Of a stretch of 64,000 nt of DNA, positions 10,106-20,010 are shown in pieces. The stretch covers positions 155,384 through 219,383 of the forward strand of contig CANRZW010000002.1 of NCBI GenBank assembly GCA_947644545.1, written 5' to 3'. The translations under genes were made by a program, and so were the position numbers. This stretch comes from an uncultured Lachnospiraceae bacterium. Lineage in GTDB: Bacteria > Bacillota > Clostridia > Lachnospirales > Lachnospiraceae. The notes under the pieces were generated by a model that was not told the DNA's origin, did not search any database, and saw only the letters and a program-made list of their open reading frames with translations. How positions within the stretch are numbered: position 1 is the first letter of the stretch; every line of letters starts with the position of its first letter.

Positions 10106-10738
10106 ATGGGAAATTTGAAGATTGGGCGGTTGATGCTTGGCATCTGCCAGACGAACTGCTATTTTGTATATCGGGAAGGAACGAAGGATGTGATCTTTTT
10201 CGATCCGGCCGACAAGGGAGATTATATATATGAGACGCTTACCGAGAAGGGATTTCAGGTAAAGGGAATCCTTCTTACCCACGGACATTTCGATCATATC
10301 TGGGGCGTCAACAGGTTAAAAGAGCTTTCGGGTGCGCCTCTTTATGCGTATGAGGCGGAGAAGGCGCTGTGCGAGGATGCGGTAACGAATGTGTCTGATC
10401 AGGTGGGGCGGCCTTACACGGTGAGTCCGGACAGATATGTGAAAGATAACGAGGAAATCACCATAGCGGATATGACCTGCAGGCTGATCGCGACGCCGGG
10501 GCATACGGTGGGCAGCTGCTGTTATTATTTTGAGGAGGCGGATATCCTGATTGCGGGCGATACGCTGTTCCAGGACTCCGTAGGCAGGACGGATCTTGCA
10601 ACGGGCAGTATGAGCGCCCTTGTCCGTTCGGTGCGGGAGAGATTATTCGTGCTGCCGGAGGAGACGAAGGTATATCCGGGCCACGGAGAGTCTACGACCA
10701 TCGGCCATGAGAAGAAGTATAATCCGTTCCTGTCATAA
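10106..10738 (+). CDS. MBL-fold hydrolase, glyoxalase II-like (YqgX type)
   Basis: A 210-residue compact metallo-beta-lactamase-fold enzyme. The motifs are THGHFDHIWG (HxHxDH, about 55-60), TPGHTVGSCCYY, LIAGDTLFQDSVGRTDL and VYPGHGESTTIGHE, the pattern of short glyoxalase II-like proteins. It probably hydrolyses a thioester or similar small substrate. AAAAGGAG precedes the start. Placement after rel is common in Firmicutes, but no functional link is established. Confidence 0.88.
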   Translation: MGNLKIGRLMLGICQTNCYFVYREGTKDVIFFDPADKGDYIYETLTEKGFQVKGILLTHGHFDHIWGVNRLKELSGAPLYAYEAEKALCEDAVTNVSDQVGRPYTVSPDRYVKDNEEITIADMTCRLIATPGHTVGSCCYYFEEADILIAGDTLFQDSVGRTDLATGSMSALVRSVRERLFVLPEETKVYPGHGESTTIGHEKKYNPFLS

Positions 10739-10804
10739 TTTGGCATCCATGCGGCCCGTCAAGCGGCAGGCTGAGTATGATGGGCTTATATTAAATGTGA
10801 TAAA

Positions 10805-10834
10805 CAGGCGATTGTGCGGCGGGTCAATCGCCTG
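10805..10834 (+). terminator. Hairpin, possible weak terminator
   Basis: CAGGCGATT (10805-10813) pairs perfectly with AATCGCCTG (10826-10834), but no T-run follows. It may end the rel unit or act as an mRNA stabiliser. Confidence 0.4.
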
Positions 10835-10914
10835 TCTCAATGTAGCTATTGTAGATGTTGATTGCGCAGCAGATACGCAGGGCTGAACAGTCGCAGAAAG
10901 GCGGCAGATATAAG

Positions 10915-11655
10915 ATGGAACCTTCCAAATCAAACATACGGATACTGAACAGGGATGTCATTAAGTACATCGCGATGTTTACGATGCTGCTCAACCATAT
11001 CTCACACATGTTTCTGCCTGCAGGCAGCGTGCCCGCGTTTTTGTTTGAGTATATCGGGTATTTTACGGCGCCAACCATGTGTTATTTTCTGGTGGAAGGA
11101 TATGCTTACACGGGTTCTAAGAAAAAGTACGGAGTGAGGCTGCTGCTCTTTGCGATCATTTCGCAGATTCCATTTACGCTGGCCTTTCGGTTTGGCAATC
11201 TCAATATGATCTATACGCTGTTGTGTTGCTTTCTGATCCTGACAGTGAGGGAGAAGATACCGGGATGGGGGCTTAGGACGACGTTGAGTATCTGTCTGAC
11301 GCTGGCCACTGTGGTGGGAGACTGGGCGCTGATGGCGCCTGTTTTTACCATTATGTTTCATAACAGCAGGGGGGAGAAGCGCGGGCTGATCCGTGGTTAT
11401 TTCGTGGGTTATGCCTTCTTCGCCTTCATGATGATACAGACTTACAGAATAGGATACAATTATGCGTTGCCGGAGGCAGTGGCTCTCGGGCTCTTGTCCG
11501 GGATGGGGATCGTGGCATCTGCAGTTGTCATATTGTTTTTCTACAATGGAAAAAGAGCCGAGCGGGGCAGAACTTTTTCAAAGTGGTTTTTCTATGTATT
11601 CTACCCGGGACATCTGATCTTGTTGTATCTGATAAAAAGCTATCTGATCGGGTAA
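10915..11655 (+). CDS. TraX family membrane protein
   Basis: A 246-residue polytopic membrane protein of the TraX/acetyltransferase-like family. It starts with the diagnostic LNRDVIKYIAMFTMLLNHIS segment and continues through about seven hydrophobic helices, including APTMCYFLVEGY and LLFAIISQIPFTLAF. In F plasmids TraX acetylates pilin; the chromosomal Firmicute versions have no established role and may acylate surface polymers. I start it at 10915, after AAAGGCGG. There is no conjugation gene nearby. Confidence 0.8.
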   Translation: MEPSKSNIRILNRDVIKYIAMFTMLLNHISHMFLPAGSVPAFLFEYIGYFTAPTMCYFLVEGYAYTGSKKKYGVRLLLFAIISQIPFTLAFRFGNLNMIYTLLCCFLILTVREKIPGWGLRTTLSICLTLATVVGDWALMAPVFTIMFHNSRGEKRGLIRGYFVGYAFFAFMMIQTYRIGYNYALPEAVALGLLSGMGIVASAVVILFFYNGKRAERGRTFSKWFFYVFYPGHLILLYLIKSYLIG

Positions 11656-11701
11656 TGGTATTTGCCAAACAATATTGGGATCATGAAAATGGAGAGACGG
11701 C

Positions 11702-12997
11702 ATGGCAGAAGCGCAGCAGAACGACAGACAACTTCAAATACGAAAGATTGCCGGCGAGGTAATGGGGCTTGCCCATGACGGTATTCTGATCAATATGCGG
11801 TTTCTGGATGTGGCATTGTCGAGGATGAAGGTGGTGTGCAGGGAACAGACGGGCGCGCATCTGTTTGATGGGATTACGCTCTACTATGATCCGGCCCTGC
11901 TGCTTGGACAGTACAAGGCCGCGCCTCATTACGCCGCCAGGCTGTATCTGCACACGCTGCTGCACTGTATTTTCTATCACGGCAGGAGTACGGATAAGCT
12001 GAACAGGGATTATTGGGATCTGGCCACGGATATTGCGGTGGAGCATACGATCGTGGATATGGGACTGCATCTGACCGGACTGCCTTCGGACGATCTTCTG
12101 CAGAACCGGCTGGCGCTTTTGCGAAAACAGGCCGGGGGCCTGACGGCGGAGAAGCTGTACCGGTATTTCCGGATCGAGGAGCCTTCTCATAAGGCTATGG
12201 AAGAATGGCATAAGCTGTGTCATTATGACGAGCATATTTATTGGGACAGGCAGGAGGAGCTTGCGCTGTCTCAGGCAGAGTGGCGCAAGATCAGTGAGCG
12301 CATCAAGGCGGATCTGAAAAGTTTCAGCAAGGACAGGAACAATGCCGAGAGCATAGAGCAGAATCTGAGGGAGGCCACGAGAGAGCGCTACGATTACACG
12401 GATTTTCTGCGAAAGTTCATGGTCATAGGGGAGACGGTGCAGGTCAACGACGATGAATTTGACTATATCTATTACACTTACGGTTTGCAGACTTACGGCA
12501 ATATGCCGCTGGTGGAGCCTCTGGAATATAAAGACAGCAATAAGATCAGGGATTTCGTGATCGCCCTTGACACCTCGGCTTCCTGCAGGGGAGAGACGGT
12601 GCAGGCCTTTTTGCAGAAGACCTATAATATTCTGCAGGCCGGGGAGAACTTCTTTCATAAGATCAATGTGCACATCTTACAGTGTGACAGTGAAGTCAGG
12701 CAGGATACGAAGATTACCCGGCGCGAAGAGTTCGATGATTTTCTCGCCCATGGAAAGCTGACAGGATTTGGCTCCACGGATTTTCGTCCGGTGTTTGCCT
12801 ATGTGGAGCAGCTGCAGGAGAAACAGGAATTCGATAACCTGAAAGGCCTGCTTTACTTTACGGACGGTTACGGGATCTATCCGGAGCGGATGCCGGATTA
12901 CGATGTGGCCTTCGTCTTTCTGCAGGAGGATGAGAATGCGCCGAAGGTGCCACCCTGGGCAATCAAGATCGTACTGGATGAGGAAGAGCTGGAGTGA
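11702..12997 (+). CDS. VWA-like / putative metallopeptidase domain protein (DUF2201)
   Basis: A 431-residue soluble protein. The N-terminal DUF2201 region carries a possible metal-binding helix, HTLLHCIFYH near residue 88. The C-terminal about 150 residues resemble a von Willebrand A domain, with the strand and MIDAS-like motif VIALDTSASCRGETVQAF (DxSxS present) and GLLYFTDGYG. Such proteins work with MoxR-type AAA ATPases as metal-insertion or complex-remodelling chaperones, and here the AAA gene follows 63 bases downstream. GGAGAG precedes the start at 11702. Substrate and partner are unknown; the pairing is the best clue. Confidence 0.82.
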   Translation: MAEAQQNDRQLQIRKIAGEVMGLAHDGILINMRFLDVALSRMKVVCREQTGAHLFDGITLYYDPALLLGQYKAAPHYAARLYLHTLLHCIFYHGRSTDKLNRDYWDLATDIAVEHTIVDMGLHLTGLPSDDLLQNRLALLRKQAGGLTAEKLYRYFRIEEPSHKAMEEWHKLCHYDEHIYWDRQEELALSQAEWRKISERIKADLKSFSKDRNNAESIEQNLREATRERYDYTDFLRKFMVIGETVQVNDDEFDYIYYTYGLQTYGNMPLVEPLEYKDSNKIRDFVIALDTSASCRGETVQAFLQKTYNILQAGENFFHKINVHILQCDSEVRQDTKITRREEFDDFLAHGKLTGFGSTDFRPVFAYVEQLQEKQEFDNLKGLLYFTDGYGIYPERMPDYDVAFVFLQEDENAPKVPPWAIKIVLDEEELE

Positions 12998-13060
12998 TCC
13001 GAAGCGTATTGAAAGAGTATAAGAGAGTATAAGTTATAGAAGAAAGGCATAAGCAATAAG

Positions 13061-14581
13061 ATGACGATCAAAGAAGCAAAGAATTATATTAAGGATTCCG
13101 TAAAACTGTATCTGAAAAAGGATGAGGAGGGCGAGTACCGGATTCCGGTGGTCAGGCAGCGTCCGATCTTTCTGCTGGGGGCGCCGGGGATTGGGAAGAC
13201 GGCGATCATGGAGCAGATTGCGCAGGAGCTGGGAATTGCACTGGTGTCCTATTCCATGACGCATCATACGAGACAATCGGCGCTGGGGCTGCCTTTTATC
13301 ACCCACAGGGAGTATGCGGGGAAGACTTACGATGTGTCGGAATATACCATGAGTGAGATCATCGCCTCGGTGTATGAGGTGATGGAGGAGAGCGGCATCC
13401 GGGAGGGGATCCTTTTTCTGGATGAAATCAACTGTGTGTCGGAGACGCTGGCGCCTTCCATGCTGCAGTTTCTGCAGTATAAAGTGTTTGGCAGGCATCA
13501 GGTGCCGGAGGGCTGGGTCATCGTGACGGCCGGTAATCCGCCGGAGTACAATAAATCGGTGAGGGAATTTGACGTGGTAACCCTTGACCGCCTGAAGATC
13601 CTGGAGGTGGAGGCGGATTTTGCCACTTGGAAGGAATATGCGAAGGAGCGGGGGCTGCATACAGCGATCGTGAATTTCCTGGATCTGAAAAAAGATGATT
13701 TCTATGAGATCGAGACGACAGTCAAGGGGAAGAATTATATCACGGCCAGAGGATGGGAAGATCTGTCCAAGATGCTGGAGCTTTATGAGGAGGAACAGAT
13801 CCCGGTGGAGGAATCCCTGATCGGGCAGTATATCCGCAATGAGCGGGTGGTGAAGGAGTTCGGGGCTTACTATGATCTGTATCAGAAATACAAAAATGAT
13901 TATAAGGTGGAGGAGATCCTGTCCGGAACCGTCAGCGAGCAGGCGAAGGATAAGGCCAGAAAAGCCGATTTCGACGAACGTCTTTCCCTGATGGGGATGC
14001 TGATCGATAAGATCCAGCAGGATATCCGGGAAAATATGCAGACATCGGAACTGCTGCGTGAACTGATGAACCCATTGAAGGCGCTGAAAGCCAAAATGGA
14101 GTCGGGCTGCAGTGTGCCGGAGTTTGTGCAGCTTGTGGAGAAACAGACACAGGCGCGGCAGACGAGCATGGAGTCTCTGGCAAAGGCCGGCGCCCTGTCT
14201 GCCCGGGATAAGAAAAAGAACCGTGCCATGCTTCGGTTCTTAGCGGAGGCAGAGCGGATGCTGCGGATGCAGGATCAGGAAAGTGCCGAGACGGCGTTTG
14301 CACTGCTTAAGGAGAGGTTTGACGGGCAGGTGGCGGATTATAAGAAAGATACGGGCCGGATCAGGGAACGGCTGCACTGCCTGTTTGCTTTCGTGGAGGA
14401 TACTTTTGGCTCCGGCAATGAGATGCTTTTGTTGATGACGGAGTGTACGGTGCAGCCGGACTGCGCGAAATTCATCGCCGCTTACGGTTGTGAGGATTAT
14501 CAGCGGCACAATGAGGAACTGATGCTGACAGAACGCGGTGATGACATCCTGAAACGGATCGATGCATTGATGACTTTTTGA
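13061..14581 (+). CDS. MoxR-like AAA ATPase
   Basis: A 506-residue ATPase. The Walker A motif is GAPGIGKTAIM (about 44-54) and Walker B is ILFLDEINCV (about 117-126); a sensor-like segment VIVTAGNPPEYNKSV follows. The AAA core ends near residue 230. The C-terminal about 270 residues are charged and largely helical, without a domain I recognise. It follows the VWA-like gene, the classic MoxR-VWA arrangement, so the two probably form one chaperone system. The third gene, at 14599, starts 17 bases after its stop. Confidence 0.85.
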   Translation: MTIKEAKNYIKDSVKLYLKKDEEGEYRIPVVRQRPIFLLGAPGIGKTAIMEQIAQELGIALVSYSMTHHTRQSALGLPFITHREYAGKTYDVSEYTMSEIIASVYEVMEESGIREGILFLDEINCVSETLAPSMLQFLQYKVFGRHQVPEGWVIVTAGNPPEYNKSVREFDVVTLDRLKILEVEADFATWKEYAKERGLHTAIVNFLDLKKDDFYEIETTVKGKNYITARGWEDLSKMLELYEEEQIPVEESLIGQYIRNERVVKEFGAYYDLYQKYKNDYKVEEILSGTVSEQAKDKARKADFDERLSLMGMLIDKIQQDIRENMQTSELLRELMNPLKALKAKMESGCSVPEFVQLVEKQTQARQTSMESLAKAGALSARDKKKNRAMLRFLAEAERMLRMQDQESAETAFALLKERFDGQVADYKKDTGRIRERLHCLFAFVEDTFGSGNEMLLLMTECTVQPDCAKFIAAYGCEDYQRHNEELMLTERGDDILKRIDALMTF

Positions 14582-14598
14582 GTGTAAGGGACGGTTTT

Positions 14599-15525
14599 AT
14601 GTTGGATAGGATGATAAGGTACGGAGAACTGGATACGGAACACGGTTCGCTGGAATATAAAGTTTCGGAGAACGGGGTGCATATTACAGGGTATCAGGGG
14701 AAAGACTCTGAGATAGCGGTGCCTGATATGATCGACGGATGCCCTGTTACCTGTATTGGCAAGAAGGCATTCCTGAGTAACAAGCTGTTAAAGCAGATTA
14801 CGCTGCCGGAGTCCGTTGTGCGGATAGAAGACTGGGCGTTTGCTTTTTGTGCCAGACTGAATAAGATCGTGGTTCCGTACCATGGCATGGAGATAGGGCA
14901 GGGGATCTTTAAGGAATGTCATGTTCTGGAACAGATCATAGACGAGCACAAGGACGAAAAGGATCCCGGGACGATCGATGTCTCTTTTCTGCTGGCGGCT
15001 GTCATGAGCAGACTGAATGCTTTTTACCTGTTTGATTTCGAGAATGCCGGCACGCCTCAGTGGCTTGCACAGTGGGACGCCAGAATGCAGTCTATCATGC
15101 AGGAGGATGACGCAGAAGGGTTTTCCAGGATGCTTCTGTGCGGAGAGGAAGACTATGGCAGCAGGGAAAACAATCTGGATTATTATATGGAGCAGAGAAG
15201 AAGGGAGAAAGTCCGTCTGGCGATGCTGCGCTTAATGCATGATCATGAACTGGAACAGCCTTTGCGTACACAGCTGACAGAGTATCTGCTGGATCATGTC
15301 AAGGGGCAAAGTACGGAAGAAACCTGGCTGGTGGTACTGGAAGAACATGGGGATGATCTGCGGTATTATCAGTTCCTGACACAACTGGGAGGGGTCAGTC
15401 CGGATAATTTCCAGGCGATGATGGATGATCTGGGAGAAGCACATACGGAAATGAAGGCTTATCTGATGAGCTATCATAACGAAAATCATACGAAAGAGGA
15501 TGTCTTTGCAGAGTTTGAATTGTAA
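14599..15525 (+). CDS. Leucine-rich-repeat (BspA-like) protein
   Basis: A 308-residue protein without a signal peptide. Residues about 25-110 contain BspA/TpLRR-type repeats (IAVPDMIDGCPVTCIGKKAF, then KQITLPESVVRIEDWAFAFC). The remaining about 200 residues are helical, acidic and unassigned. It sits 17 bases after the MoxR-like gene, so it may be an accessory or substrate-recognition part of that system; this is inference from position. The start at 14599 is chosen for its AAGGGA signal; a TTG at 14578 is less likely. Confidence 0.65.
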   Translation: MLDRMIRYGELDTEHGSLEYKVSENGVHITGYQGKDSEIAVPDMIDGCPVTCIGKKAFLSNKLLKQITLPESVVRIEDWAFAFCARLNKIVVPYHGMEIGQGIFKECHVLEQIIDEHKDEKDPGTIDVSFLLAAVMSRLNAFYLFDFENAGTPQWLAQWDARMQSIMQEDDAEGFSRMLLCGEEDYGSRENNLDYYMEQRRREKVRLAMLRLMHDHELEQPLRTQLTEYLLDHVKGQSTEETWLVVLEEHGDDLRYYQFLTQLGGVSPDNFQAMMDDLGEAHTEMKAYLMSYHNENHTKEDVFAEFEL

Positions 15526-15533
15526 ATTTTCTA

Positions 15534-15562
15534 TTGCGCTGACAGGATTTCTGTGGTAATAT
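15534..15562 (+). promoter_or_regulatory. SigA-type promoter of secG
   Basis: TTGCGC (15534-15539), a 17-base spacer and TAATAT (15557-15562) lie 30 bases before the secG start. Confidence 0.6.
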
Positions 15563-15592
15563 AGAATCTGCTTGACATTAGGAGGTGTGGAA

Positions 15593-15832
15593 ATGGGAGC
15601 GCTTAGAATTACGTTGATGGTTATCTTTATTTTGATCAGTGTTGCACTTGTTATATTGGTTTTGATGCAGGAAGGCAAGTCGGCAGGGTTAGGAGCGGTG
15701 AGCGGAGCTGCTGAGACATATTGGGGTAAGAATAAGGGAAGATCCATGGAAGGTAAGCTGGTCAGGGTTACGACAGGGCTTGCGGTAGCTTTTATGGTAT
15801 TGGCTGTTATTCTGAATCTGAATTTGTTTTGA
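15593..15832 (+). CDS. secG: Preprotein translocase subunit SecG
   Basis: A 79-residue protein with two membrane helices. The conserved connecting loop reads LVLMQEGKSAGLGAVSGA and is followed by ETYWGKNKGRSMEGKL. SecG assists SecYE in protein export across the cytoplasmic membrane. The start is at 15593 because AGGAGGTG sits eight bases before it. A terminator follows immediately. secG-rnr-smpB-ssrA is a well-known conserved Firmicute order, complete here. Confidence 0.95.
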   Translation: MGALRITLMVIFILISVALVILVLMQEGKSAGLGAVSGAAETYWGKNKGRSMEGKLVRVTTGLAVAFMVLAVILNLNLF

Positions 15833-15840
15833 TCGTGAAA

Positions 15841-15868
15841 GCACTCTTGCGCAAGGGTGCTTTTTTTG
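15841..15868 (+). terminator. Intrinsic terminator after secG
   Basis: GCACTCTTGCGCAAGGGTGC folds as a hairpin with one G-T pair, followed by seven T residues. Confidence 0.85.
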
Positions 15869-15961
15869 TCTTATAGGGGATTTCTACGAATTTCCCATAG
15901 GAGGTAAGCAGGGATCACAATGCGGCAGAAAGGATCATGCCGCTGTTTAAAGGCGTTATAG

Positions 15962-18148
15962 ATGGTGATGAATATGGATAGGGATCTTGAATGGAATGGT
16001 ATGTTTGAGCACAATGAAAGAGTCAAACAGCGTAAAGCGTTAATATGCGAACTGCTGGCGGATGATATCTATGTGCCGATGAAGGAGAAAGAACTGGCGG
16101 TTTTCATGCAGGTGCCGGGGGAGGAGAGGGAAGAATTTCGCCGGATCCTGCAGTCGCTTGTGTCGGAAGGCAGGATACAGGTAACCGGACAGGGGAAGTA
16201 TGTAAAGCCGCAGGATAACAGGCTTTCGGGGATTTATTACGGTACGGCAAGAGGATTCGGATTTGTCGAGGTCGAGGGAAGGGAAGAGGATCTGTATATT
16301 CCCGAAGATAAGAGAGGCGGAGCCTTTCATCAGGACAGGGTGCAGGTTGCGCTGCTGCCGGGTGGACATGGCAGGCGGCAGGAAGCCTGTGTAGTTAAGA
16401 TATTGGAGCGGGGAACGAAACAGGTAGTCGGAACCTATGAGCAATGTGAGAATTTCGGCTTTGTGATCCCGGACAACAGTAAGATCGGTACCGATATTTT
16501 TGTGTCCAGGGAACGTTCCAAAGGCGCGGTGACCGGGCATAAGGTCGTAGTGGAGCTGACTTCCTATGGTGACGACAGACATAAGCCGGAAGGAAGAGTG
16601 GCGGAGATACTTGGCCATATCAATGATCCGGGCGTGGATATCATGTCGGTTGTCCGCAGATTCGAGCTCCCCGTGGAGTTTGGGGAGAAGGTTATGAAGC
16701 AGACGGACCGCGTGCCGGATCATGTGCAGGAGACGGACAAAGATGGGCGTACCGATCTGAGAGACCTGCAAATGGTGACAATCGACGGTGAGGATGCCAA
16801 GGATCTGGATGATGCGGTAAGCCTGTATCTGGATGAGAGAGGACAGTATCGGCTGGGAGTGCATATTGCGGATGTGAGCAATTATGTGCAGGAGAATTCG
16901 GCTCTGGACTGGGAGGCTTTAAAACGCGGCACCAGCGTATATCTGGTGGACCGGGTCATTCCCATGCTGCCCCACAAGCTGTCCAATGGGATCTGCTCCT
17001 TAAACGAGGGCGTGGAGCGGCTGGCGTTAAGCTGTCTGATGACGATCAATGCCAGGGGAGAGGTGACGGATTATGAGATCGTGGAGTCCGTCATCCGTGT
17101 AGACAGGAGAATGTCTTACACTTCGGTCAAAAAGATCCTTCAAGATCAGGATGAGGAAGAGCGCAGGCAGTATGAATCATTCGTGCCGATGTTTGAACTG
17201 ATGGAAGAGCTGGCAGCGATTCTTCGGAAGAAACGGCATAAGCGGGGATCGATAGACTTTGACTTTACGGAGAGTAAGATCCTTCTGGATCAGGATGGCC
17301 GGCCGTTGGAGATCAGGCCATATGAGCGCAATGTAGCGACTAAGATCATAGAAGATTTTATGCTGATCGCCAATGAAACGGTGGCGCAGCATTTCTTCTG
17401 GCTGGAGCTGCCGTTCGTATACCGGACGCATGAGAAACCGGATCAGGAGAAGATTATGAAACTTTCGTCATTTATCCGTAATTTCGGTTATTCCGTTAAG
17501 ACATCAGGGGATGAGATCCATCCCAAGGAGCTGCAGAAGCTGCTGGGCAGGATAGCGGATACGGAGGAGGAAACTCTGATCAGCCGTCTGACGCTCAGGA
17601 GCCTGAAACAGGCTAAGTATACGGTGGAATGCAGCGGGCATTTCGGACTGGCGTGCCAGTACTACTGTCACTTTACATCGCCGATCAGACGTTATCCGGA
17701 TCTGCAGATACACCGGATCATCAAGGATCAGATTCGGGGCAGGCTGCGGGAAGAGCGGATCGCGCATTATGCGGGCAGGCTGCCGGAGGTCGCCAAACAT
17801 TCTTCCAGGATGGAGCGGCGGGCAGAGGAAGCCGAGCGGGAGACCGATAAGTTGAAGAAGGCCGAATACATGGAAGAGCATATCGGTGAAGTGTATGACG
17901 GCGTGATCTGTGGTATAACGCAGTGGGGTATCTATGTGGAGCTGCCCAATACAGTGGAAGGATTGATTCATGTGTCTGTTCTTTCGGGAGACTTTTTCTA
18001 CTATAATGAAGAGAGTTATGAGATGATCGGAAGGGATACCGGGAAGACCTACAAACTGGGAGAACGAATCCGGGTACAGGTCAAGAGCGTAGACCGTCTG
18101 ATCGGAACCGTTGATCTTATGCTTCCGGAAATAACAGATTTGGTATAG
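15962..18148 (+). CDS. rnr: Ribonuclease R
   Basis: A 728-residue RNase R/VacB, a processive 3'-5' exoribonuclease. The order is an N-terminal winged-helix region (1-75), two cold-shock domains (75-235), the RNB catalytic domain (about 255-590) and a C-terminal S1 domain (about 640-720; [20 protein letters not shown]). The active-site cluster is visible in [16 protein letters not shown], with its aspartates. It degrades structured RNA and the mRNAs released by trans-translation, which fits its place before smpB and ssrA. The exact start is uncertain among ATGs at 15962, 15971 and 15974. Confidence 0.95.
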   Translation: MVMNMDRDLEWNGMFEHNERVKQRKALICELLADDIYVPMKEKELAVFMQVPGEEREEFRRILQSLVSEGRIQVTGQGKYVKPQDNRLSGIYYGTARGFGFVEVEGREEDLYIPEDKRGGAFHQDRVQVALLPGGHGRRQEACVVKILERGTKQVVGTYEQCENFGFVIPDNSKIGTDIFVSRERSKGAVTGHKVVVELTSYGDDRHKPEGRVAEILGHINDPGVDIMSVVRRFELPVEFGEKVMKQTDRVPDHVQETDKDGRTDLRDLQMVTIDGEDAKDLDDAVSLYLDERGQYRLGVHIADVSNYVQENSALDWEALKRGTSVYLVDRVIPMLPHKLSNGICSLNEGVERLALSCLMTINARGEVTDYEIVESVIRVDRRMSYTSVKKILQDQDEEERRQYESFVPMFELMEELAAILRKKRHKRGSIDFDFTESKILLDQDGRPLEIRPYERNVATKIIEDFMLIANETVAQHFFWLELPFVYRTHEKPDQEKIMKLSSFIRNFGYSVKTSGDEIHPKELQKLLGRIADTEEETLISRLTLRSLKQAKYTVECSGHFGLACQYYCHFTSPIRRYPDLQIHRIIKDQIRGRLREERIAHYAGRLPEVAKHSSRMERRAEEAERETDKLKKAEYMEEHIGEVYDGVICGITQWGIYVELPNTVEGLIHVSVLSGDFFYYNEESYEMIGRDTGKTYKLGERIRVQVKSVDRLIGTVDLMLPEITDLV

Positions 18149-18165
18149 GGAAAGAAGGTGGACAT

Positions 18166-18633
18166 ATGGCCAGAGAAGCCATGAAACTGGTGTCGAATAA
18201 CAAGAAAGCCTATCATGACTATTTTATAGAGGAGAAATATGAGGCAGGGCTTGAGCTGCACGGTACGGAGGTGAAATCGCTGCGCCTTGGCAAATGCAGC
18301 ATTAAGGAGGCCTTCGTGCGGTTTGAGAACGGTGAGGCTTATGTTTTTGGCATGAATATCAGTCCTTATGAGAAGGGCAACATCTTTAATAAGGATCCGC
18401 TGCGTGTGCGCAAGCTTCTGCTGCATAAATACGAGATCGGTAAGCTGGCAGGGAAGATGGCGGAGCAGGGGTATACGGTCGTGCCCCTGCAGGTTTACTT
18501 CAAGGATGGGAGAGCCAAGATCGAGATCGGGCTTGCCAAAGGTAAGAAGCTTTATGACAAACGGCGGGATATTGCCAACAAGGATATGCGCAGAGAACAC
18601 GAAAGAGAATTTAAGATCAAGAATCTGGGTTGA
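18166..18633 (+). CDS. smpB: SsrA-binding protein SmpB
   Basis: A 155-residue SmpB of standard size. It contains [40 protein letters not shown] and the basic C-terminal tail [19 protein letters not shown] that enters the mRNA channel. It carries tmRNA to stalled ribosomes. The start follows AAGGTGG, 17 bases after rnr. The ssrA promoter overlaps its 3' end and the tmRNA gene begins 39 bases after the stop. Confidence 0.97.
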   Translation: MAREAMKLVSNNKKAYHDYFIEEKYEAGLELHGTEVKSLRLGKCSIKEAFVRFENGEAYVFGMNISPYEKGNIFNKDPLRVRKLLLHKYEIGKLAGKMAEQGYTVVPLQVYFKDGRAKIEIGLAKGKKLYDKRRDIANKDMRREHEREFKIKNLG

Positions 18634-18658
18634 GTACTGAACAGAAATGTGGTATCAT
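18630..18658 (+). promoter_or_regulatory. SigA-type promoter of ssrA
   Basis: TTGAGT (18630-18635) overlaps the smpB stop codon; a 17-base spacer leads to TATCAT (18653-18658). Confidence 0.65.
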
Positions 18659-18672
18659 ACTCATAGATATAA

Positions 18673-19018
18673 GGGCCAGTCAAGGTTTCGACAGGGGTCT
18701 TGCAGCTGGAGAAGCTATCCGCAGGCGATGCGTCAAATCGCGAATCTAAATATAAACGCTGAAGATAATTTAGCATACGCTGCCTAAGGGCAGCTGTCCG
18801 CCTTAGTGCACCTACACATTAAGAATCGGGCATCGACTATGTAGGAAACGACGCAGGTGACGCCTCTGCCCTGCGGGCGTAACAGAGGCTACTGAGCGCA
18901 TTGGGGTGTCGGTCTCCTGATGTGCGAGGGAATGTGGAGTATTCCGCAATGATTGACTATGATAGTAGAAGGACAGGGAATGGGCTTTTGGACACGGGTT
19001 CGACTCCCGTCTGGTCCA
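18673..19018 (+). ncRNA. ssrA: Transfer-messenger RNA (tmRNA)
   Basis: A one-piece tmRNA. The acceptor stem GGGCCAG (18673-18679) pairs with CTGGTCC (19011-19017), and the T-arm GGGTTCGACTCCC lies just before the 3' end. The 3' CCA is not encoded. The tag frame starts with GCG at 18740 and ends in TAA at 18785, encoding ANLNINAEDNLAYAA; the YAA end resembles the usual LAA-type degron. It rescues stalled ribosomes with SmpB. Its own promoter and terminator flank it. Confidence 0.95.
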
Positions 19019-19025
19019 CTTAAGA

Positions 19026-19053
19026 CACTCGGTTATTACCGGGTGTTTTTGTT
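19026..19053 (+). terminator. Intrinsic terminator of ssrA
   Basis: CACTCGG (19026-19032) pairs with CCGGGTG (19039-19045, one G-T) and is followed by TTTTTGTTT. Confidence 0.85.
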
Positions 19054-19170
19054 TCGGGTTATATAAGTTCAGAATGAATGCGGAAATATATGGATACAAT
19101 ATAGAAACAGGGTGAAGGCATCTGTCAAGGCATCGTTCGACGTTACTTTTGATGAGGGCAATTATACAAC

Positions 19171-19199
19171 TTGTCCTTTTTTTCCTATTATGGTAGAAT
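19171..19199 (+). promoter_or_regulatory. SigA-type promoter of the phosphatase-kinase operon
   Basis: TTGTCC (19171-19176), a 17-base spacer and TAGAAT (19194-19199) lie 65 bases before the PP2C start. Confidence 0.55.
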
Positions 19200-19263
19200 A
19201 TTCAAGATATCATCGAAGGCAGCTCTGATTTAGCGGGATGCGGGATAACAGGGGGAAGGTACA

Positions 19264-20010
19264 GTGGTTAGGTCCTATGCTACAACGGATATAGGAAGGA
19301 AGAGACAACTGAATCAGGATTTTATTTATCTGTCAGAGGTTCCTGTCGGTAATCTGCCTAATGTGTTTATTGTGGCTGACGGGATGGGCGGCCATAATGC
19401 CGGCGACTTTGCGTCGCGTTATGCGGTGGAGACCGTGGTGGAAGAGATCGAGATTTCTTTCGAGAAGAATCCGGTCAAGATTCTGGGCAGGGCTATTGAG
19501 AGAGCAAATAGACTGATTCGCAAGAGAGCCCAGGAGGATATTTCCTGCAGCGGCATGGGAACTACGATGGTCATTGCAACCTGTATCGGCAGATATCTGG
19601 AAGTTGCTAATGTAGGTGACAGCAGGCTCTATATTGTCAATGACAGGATCAAGCAGATCACTAAGGATCACTCTTTAGTGGAGGAAATGGTCCGCATGGG
19701 AGGGATTGACAGGGCCTCAGCCAGGAATCATCCTGATAAGAATATTATTACCAGGGCGATCGGCGCCAGAGATCATGTGGAAGCAGACTTTTTTAATCTG
19801 GAACTTCAGATGGGGGATATGGTTTTACTTTGTTCTGATGGATTGACAAATATGATGGACGACGAGACGATACATCGCATTTTGAAGGGCGGTGGCAGTC
19901 TTAAGGACAGAGTAGAGGAGTTGGTGAGGGTAGCCAATCAAAATGGCGGTAAGGATAATATTTCAGTCATTGTTATTGAGCCGTTAGCAGACGAGGTGGA
20001 ACATGATTAA
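19264..20010 (+). CDS. prpC: PP2C-family Ser/Thr protein phosphatase (PrpC/Stp)
   Basis: A 248-residue PPM phosphatase. Metal-binding motifs are visible in IGRKRQLNQDF, VADGMGGHNAGDFAS, CSDGLTNMMDDE and GGKDNISVIVIE. It should dephosphorylate targets of the adjacent membrane kinase. The GTG start follows AGGGGGAAGG. Its stop overlaps the kinase start by eight bases, indicating translational coupling. The same phosphatase-kinase-RsgA order occurs in Bacillus. Confidence 0.95.
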   Translation: MVRSYATTDIGRKRQLNQDFIYLSEVPVGNLPNVFIVADGMGGHNAGDFASRYAVETVVEEIEISFEKNPVKILGRAIERANRLIRKRAQEDISCSGMGTTMVIATCIGRYLEVANVGDSRLYIVNDRIKQITKDHSLVEEMVRMGGIDRASARNHPDKNIITRAIGARDHVEADFFNLELQMGDMVLLCSDGLTNMMDDETIHRILKGGGSLKDRVEELVRVANQNGGKDNISVIVIEPLADEVEHD

